From: Stratiolaelaps scimitus
Lineage: Eukaryota > Arthropoda > Arachnida > Mesostigmata > Laelapidae
Reading direction: 5' to 3'
Length of the DNA: 64,000 nt
NCBI GenBank assembly: GCA_019614645.1
Contig: JABWDB010000008.1
Location: 11,267,295-11,331,294 of the forward strand
Shown here piece by piece: positions 59,101-64,000 of this stretch. The first letter of the stretch is position 1, and the number at the start of each line of letters is the position of its first letter. Under the pieces are notes generated by a model. The model did no database searches, was not told where the DNA came from, and saw nothing but the letters and a program-made list of their open reading frames with translations. Both the position numbers and the translations under genes were made by a program.

Positions 59101-60649
59101 TTGAATGAGAAGGACAATAAAAGTTGAGTTCGAGGCTAGACGGATAGGGTATAAACATCCAGTGAGGAGATGAGTTCACAAGTGAGCGTTTTACGTGACG
59201 GAAAGATCGAGAGGCGGAGAACAAAGAGCGTGGTTGACAGATGTGGTAATACCGAATGGGTTCACCAACAGCTGAGTGTAAAGCTTGACAGACGATCATT
59301 GATATTATTATTATTATATTTATTAGTCGCCTCAGCGATACATTTAGGGGGTGTCCTGGTTAAGGAACGGACTGTGCATGGGTTGTAACTACCCATCTCG
59401 ACGGACGAGTGCGGAGAGGTTTTCGCGGACAAAGAATAGCATGTCTATTTACACCGTTGGGTCTCTAGAGCCCAGTGTTGTCTAGCCGTGAACGGCGCGC
59501 GATCCTTCAGCCTAAACCGGCTCAAATTCATTTATTTTGTACTGATTCTAGCACTTCTATGGCATTTTTCATGTAAGTAGGCCATATCCCACAGTAGTAT
59601 AGCATCTATGAAAGTACCAGTATTCTATATAACGTAATCTAGGAGGTAGATCTTTTGACAACGGAACAGCTTAATATCGTATTGCAGAGCTGCCCCTGGG
59701 AGTCATATATATCTACGGTGCTTCAATGAAAGTTATTGAGATGCCACCTGTGAGGCGCGTTCATACGCACTTTTTGTCGAGAAGCAGAACGAAGCGAAGG
59801 ACTACCTGATGGGCAAGCAATTTTATTCTTCTGTCGATATTTCAAGCATAGTTTTTTGACATACAGGAACGCATCTAACCCTTAAGGCTCTTTCAGACGG
59901 ATCTGAAAGATAGCGTAGATGCAATACTGGTCCGGCAGCGCTCGGCTTTGGTCTCAGATTGAACGCCCTCAGGTTGAGGAACAGACCATGTATATTTACT
60001 TAGTTTAGGTACGCTGATGAGAAGATAGACGATTTCACTTTAGACAAACCTATTCGAACGAAGATGACCTGGCTGATCAAACGCCACAGAAAACATCAGA
60101 ACGTGCGGAAGCACAGACGTTCGTCGGGGTCACATTGGAATATGCACGCTATCAATAATAATCTCATGACAACTATCAAAGCATCGTTTATATATCCATA
60201 TTTGTGACGCTTGTATTATACGGCTTGCGCCAATGAATGGTAGTAATGATATCTCACAATTATCATTTTATACACTTAGGTGACCTTACGTATTGCGAAT
60301 AACTAATTGTGATCTGTGGAGTGCGACAATCGTCACGCATGTCAAAAAAACAGAAAATTAAATGTTAAATTGGAAACCGTTTTTACTCGGGAGCCTGGCA
60401 GTGCGCGACCGTCATGACGTGCTCGGGCGTTATGATGAAGCCAGTACAAAAGTATGCATGGGTGGGATCTGTTTGTATCACGACCTGGACCATCCAAGGG
60501 AATTCCCCGTTTCTCGCTTCTGTTCCGTCTCGTATAAAAGGCTCGAAATGTTTTCCCGCACGAGAAGATCTCGCATAGGTCTTTCCGCAATCTGTAGTTG
60601 TAAACGCAGAGATATATATATATAATATATATATATATATAGAGATATA

Positions 60650-60743
<94 letters not shown>

Positions 60744-61352
60744 CTTTAAAAATCAATTAACTGGCGAGTAACAGACGTCCCACCGCCAAAAATTGATCTG
60801 CTACACCGAGAGACGGGAGGTATTCAAGCGAATTTATCGTGGCTAACACTCTACAGGTACACTATTATTTCCATTGACAAACAATGTTATATTGATCATC
60901 TTACACTGGGAGTCAAAAACAACGTTGCGGCCAATAATCGATGATGGATTGGGCCTTCCTTTGTTTGTTTGCTAACACGGCAATCATTTATTTGCTCTTG
61001 AAAAACATATTTATAAAGAGAGCTCGATACAATTGCATGGCTTGTGTCTCTACAATGTCACCAACAATGAGTCCAGCAAAGGAAACCGATGAACATGATT
61101 CATTAATCTCCATCGTCCGTGAGTCGGCAAAAGTCCTATTGCACGCCGTTAATCGGCGCTTCTTGAGAGACCTAGCTAGGCACTACCGATTGATTCTTGA
61201 ACATTCACTATAAGGATTTCAATAGTATATTGTACCTTCCCCTAAAACATTAGCATACCGGTCACGTTGAGTAACGGTTGGAGTGCATCGGTGAACTGTA
61301 TCTGAACTGCGGCATACACTGTCAAAATGATCACAAATTTCGCAGTTTCCAT
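56157..61352 (-). CDS. SP-7: most divergent serine protease paralog; longer prodomain and basic tail
   Basis: Complement of exons 56157-56375, 57055-57120, 57635-57777, 58471-58649, 58850-58927, 60387-60591, 61259-61352 (984 nt, 327 aa). Signal peptide METAKFVIILTVYAA... then LQPLLNV. Exon 2 is longer (205 nt): CGKTYARSSRAGKHFEPF then IRDGTEA, so the mature start would follow Phe, not Arg, and has IRDG in place of IRGG. Catalytic His is in TVAHC, Asp in FEDVMILWL, Ser in GDSGGP. Exon 6 is 66 nt, with five extra residues. Exon 7 ends in a charged Arg-rich tail (RFERGRRHRRGRRG). Residue 189 Ala, 226 Gln by alignment. Exons 1-5 keep the phases of the other genes. Intron 1 has a 130-bp (AT)n tract; intron 2 has a LINE fragment. 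Confidence 0.9.
58021..58039. repeat. (AT)n microsatellite in SP-7 intron 4
   Basis: About nine AT dinucleotides beside the family-3 SINE relic. Confidence 0.85.
58070..58165 (-). repeat. SINE-like relic, family 3 (second copy)
   Basis: Reverse strand: TTGGCGAGTGCTTTTAAATA (A-box-like), then GGGTCTCTGGTTCGAATTCC. Matches 2052-2140 over most of its length. Confidence 0.5.
59380..59660 (-). mobile_element. LINE C-terminal fragment in SP-7 intron 2
   Basis: The reverse strand reads LYYCGIWPTYMKNAIEVLES, the usual 'LxYGxxxWxPxxxxxIxxLExVQ' stretch after the RT of Jockey/CR1-type elements, then stops. A short, dead fragment. Confidence 0.5.
60612..60741. repeat. Long (AT)n tract in SP-7 intron 1
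   Basis: About 130 bases of nearly pure AT with short GAGAT and GT interruptions. The longest microsatellite in the window. It starts 20 bases upstream of the exon 2 acceptor. Confidence 0.97.
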
Positions 61353-61539
61353 AATTTGGGTGTCTGCGGATGTGTTGCCAGACAAAGCATTAGGGTTAAT
61401 AAGATGAAGTAATACTCGTTTGTCTACCTTCGATTTATCTGATCATTATTTAAGCAATAGCAAGTGTCGACCAAATATAAACATAACGAGACATACACCA
61501 TAGTCAAGGATGAGTATGGCATGAGGCATGAGGCGATGA

Positions 61540-61602
61540 GCTAACATGATCACACGATCGCCTCATGTTGCTAACATGAGGCGATCGTGTGATCATGTTA
61601 GC
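61540..61602. repeat. Perfect inverted repeat, 30-bp arms, 3-nt loop
   Basis: Arms 61540-61569 and 61573-61602 are exact reverse complements (GCTAACATGATCACACGATC...), with loop GCT. Confidence 0.98.
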
Positions 61603-62899
61603 AACCGTCGTGTTTCGTTTTTTTACGAACTTAGCGACTGCTGAATCACTATATAAATATGGCCATAGTGTGATCGTAGCTTTCACGGAGAACGGTTCAA
61701 AATTTGAGCACGTCGAATGCAGACACAACTGATCTAGTTGTATCGCAGACATTGTGGAAATAAGCACACGGTGAAGACTTTTTAACTCCTGATTATGTAT
61801 GGTAAAATTCCTCTCGGTCACGTTAGTAGCCGTAGACGATGCGTGCCAAATATTGCTAAATGAACGAAAGACGTCCTTGCCTGCTTTTCGCCCGGCTAAC
61901 TGTGGCCATTTCATTGGCTTCCGAATAGTAATTTCGAGCTCGATTTCAAAACCTCAATAACCTCCACTGCGCGCGTTGAGCTTCTATTAGCAGTGCTGAT
62001 ACACAGTCTCGGTTTGCGTGAACCTGTAATAACACAGCGAAGTGACTGAAGATCCGGGGACGTCACCTCCAGGGGGATCAGAGTGAGCGAGGGTCAGTCA
62101 TGGGTTGAAAAAACCTTTCTGATGAAAACATAGCGAATTGAAAGTAAAGTTTCTTTGTTAAATCACGATGCCGGTCCTAATTCTAGAATGTATGTTTGTA
62201 GAAATATTGATGCTGTTGAATACTAACTGAAAGAGCTTGCGAAAGAAAATTCACAGAGTCAATGCGGAGTATGCAATATTTGTTTTTGACGATTTTTTTA
62301 ATACTACACAATTTGAAAAGGGAACCCTCCAGCCAATGTGATTCTATGTAACTAGAACGGCGATTTGTGTTTCCTCTCTGAGCGTCCAATTATCAGCGAG
62401 ACGTTTGTCGTCCGTTAAGGTTGGAGCGGGCAATAAGTTCGGTATCAAAATTTCGAATCATCACCTTGAGAGCTGCCTAACTGATAGAGAATAACATAAC
62501 CACATCCGTTCTTGGAGTCTGAAATGAGTTTCGAGAATATAAAGTGTTTAAAATCCAGCGTCTTGCAGAGATCAATATAAGCACTCAGTTAAATTCTAAA
62601 GGGGTATCGAAATTAGAGTCTGCAATATATTAATGAGTCACGATAACCGACAACACTTTTATGTATATTGTTTAATTGACTATTATATACCAAGGATTAA
62701 CATTAATACTAAATGTCATTTAGGAGGGGTTTATGCCTTGACAGGCTGCGGTAATCACTAACCTCTCTGATAGATTTCCTGTTATATCAACTTAATTAAC
62801 TATTGATTGACTAATCCCAACATTGAAGGAATTTAGCGCCTACTGGTTTAGCTGTGAAGTAAACTGCTTCTATTATAGAAACGGCGGCAGATAACAGGT

Positions 62900-63440
62900 G
62901 GTGAATGTTATTAGAAAAGGAGTTCATAAAATTATTAGAAAAGCTTACCGAGGCTCGCTACGAACGCAAAGCGCTCTCCAGTGATATCCTAATTATGGGA
63001 GATTTCGATGCGACACACGTGGGCTGGGGCAGCCGATCCACCACGCCTGAGGGCTCTATACTTGCAGAACGGCTCGCATGACACTATCTAATCGTGGTTA
63101 ACAGAGGAGATGACCCTACCCTCGCGAGAGGGACTCGGCTGACATGAATAGATCTTACTATTGGCTTGGCCGGCACTCTTCAGAGGTATACGGGATGGGA
63201 AACACTCACCACCGAAATATTGAGCTATGACATAATACGTCACTCTGCCACTTCAACCCACCCAGATAACCACCCATCCAGAACCAGTCACCCCGGAAAA
63301 ATTAGTTGGAACGTCAGGAAAAGGTCAGCTAGAAAGATTTCAATACAAATCTTGCACGGTCATTCTGACCCAGATGGGGGACACCTTCGGATCCGACGAA
63401 TTGGAGTCCTCTCTCAGCCAGGCCTGTGCAGCCTCAGTCG
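62900..63440 (+). mobile_element. LINE endonuclease-domain relic (R1/Jockey type)
   Basis: The plus-strand frame DILIMGDFDATHVGWGSR, then VVNRGDDPTLARG and IDLTI matches the APE-type endonuclease of non-LTR elements (GDFNAxHxxWGS ... NxGDxPTFxRG ... IDLT). Two in-frame stops (A*HYL and T*IDL) and the loss of the final SDH motif show it is dead. Confidence 0.8.
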
Positions 63441-64000
63441 ATAAGGATAAGGGACACAAAGGTAAGCAATTTCTTAATTTTATATCAATAGTACGGCGCT
63501 TCCACAATGGGTTGTGAGACAACAATAATAATGATGTCGAATCTTATTCTATTCAATATGCGAGCTTCAGGGGCGTTGCACCGCCCGCAAGCACGTGACC
63601 GGCCATCTTGTACTGTTGCCAGGGCTGCTATGCAGCCGCAATAAAATCAGATCTCGCAAGGGTCTCCGACGCAACGATCGCCCCTCTACCCGCTCTGTGT
63701 GTTGCTTCGTAGCTACCGCTGTAGGACCCAGGTAGTGTCAGCACCTCGTTCCCATAATCGCCAACAGCATAGAATGGCTATACGATCGTGTATCCAGGAA
63801 TCATCGCGTCTATAATCGCCCCGGTGTTCCACAAGAGATCTACTCTTATTAGTTGCACATTGTAACAAGAAATTTGGAAGTTTCCTCTTCCCTTCCTGAA
63901 TAATTGCCAGTATACCGCGCATTTCGCAGTTTGAAAAGATTTTGTGTCCAACGAGGTTGAAACCAGAATTTGAAAACTTCTACTCTCGGACACCGGAGTA

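Larger units (their letters stand above)
61353..64000. other. Right-end region upstream of SP-7
   Basis: Contains a perfect hairpin (61540-61602), an open frame of 136 codons on the minus strand (61914 to 61504) that I do not recognise and whose end runs through the hairpin, and a LINE endonuclease fragment. 61920-62880 and 63500-64000 show nothing I can support. Confidence 0.45.

Noticed and set aside
59990..60180. RT-like FRYADEKIDDF on the plus strand in SP-7 intron 2
   Set aside because: A single short motif with stops around it. Not enough to call an element.
60478..60756. Long Tyr-Ile repeat protein
   Set aside because: Translation of the (AT)n microsatellite.
61504..61914. 136-codon minus-strand frame
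   Set aside because: Its last third runs through a perfect hairpin, there is no recognisable domain, and no start context or splice evidence.
63690..64000. Possible eighth protease exon (TGAIIDA... on the minus strand)
   Set aside because: A faint likeness to CTGTIITP only. No His motif, no Cys, and no fitting splice sites in the right phase.
1..64000. CRISPR array, operons, bacterial signals or rRNA
   Set aside because: None seen. Repeats are tandem microsatellites, minisatellites or transposon ends, and the genes have introns.

Overview
The window is animal nuclear DNA: AT-rich, with GT-AG introns, tRNA-derived SINEs, several LINE and Tc1/mariner relics, and many (TA)n microsatellites. 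The gene and transposon content suggests an arthropod. A chelicerate such as a mite or tick is possible, but the sequence does not prove it.

Layout: the left edge (1-761, + strand) holds the last two exons of an unidentified nuclear-type protein with a Ser/Ala/Asp-Glu/Lys-rich tail. From 2.5 kb to 61.4 kb the window is a head-to-tail array of seven chymotrypsin-fold (S1A) serine protease genes, all on the minus strand and here called SP-1 to SP-7. All share one seven-exon plan with identical intron phases: exon 1, signal peptide (94 nt of CDS in every gene); exon 2, prodomain, activation site and catalytic His; exon 3, 78 nt; exon 4, catalytic Asp; exon 5, 143 nt, Cys168/182/191; exon 6, a 51-nt (66-nt in SP-7) exon carrying GDSGGP; exon 7, C-terminus. 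I rebuilt all seven from splice sites, and every exon junction keeps the reading frame. All seven lack Asp189 of trypsin (Ala by my alignment), so the S1 pocket is atypical.

SP-3 and SP-4 come from a very recent tandem duplication of about 7.7-9 kb (about 14.5-22.26 kb and 22.26-31.43 kb). SP-4 has lost Gly193 of the oxyanion hole. Both carry a Thr/Pro-rich C-terminal extension built from 16-residue repeats, with different copy numbers. SP-5 keeps decayed homology to the extension beyond its stop codon.

Spacers and introns are packed with mobile DNA: a broken mariner in SP-2 intron 3, a 0.9-kb element with about 200-bp terminal inverted repeats at 34.2-35.1 kb, R1/Jockey-like LINE fragments (24.2, 31.6-33.3, 37.9-38.9, 50.1-52.0, 59.4-59.6, 62.9-63.4 kb), at least three tRNA-derived SINE families and a probable LTR-element end at 13.9-14.4 kb. 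The 42.3-47.4 kb spacer holds degenerate copies of an unrecognised cysteine-rich protein family. One pair is arranged as a 111-bp inverted duplication next to a perfect 46-bp palindrome. The right end (61.4-64 kb) has a perfect 30-bp-arm hairpin and a dead LINE endonuclease fragment.
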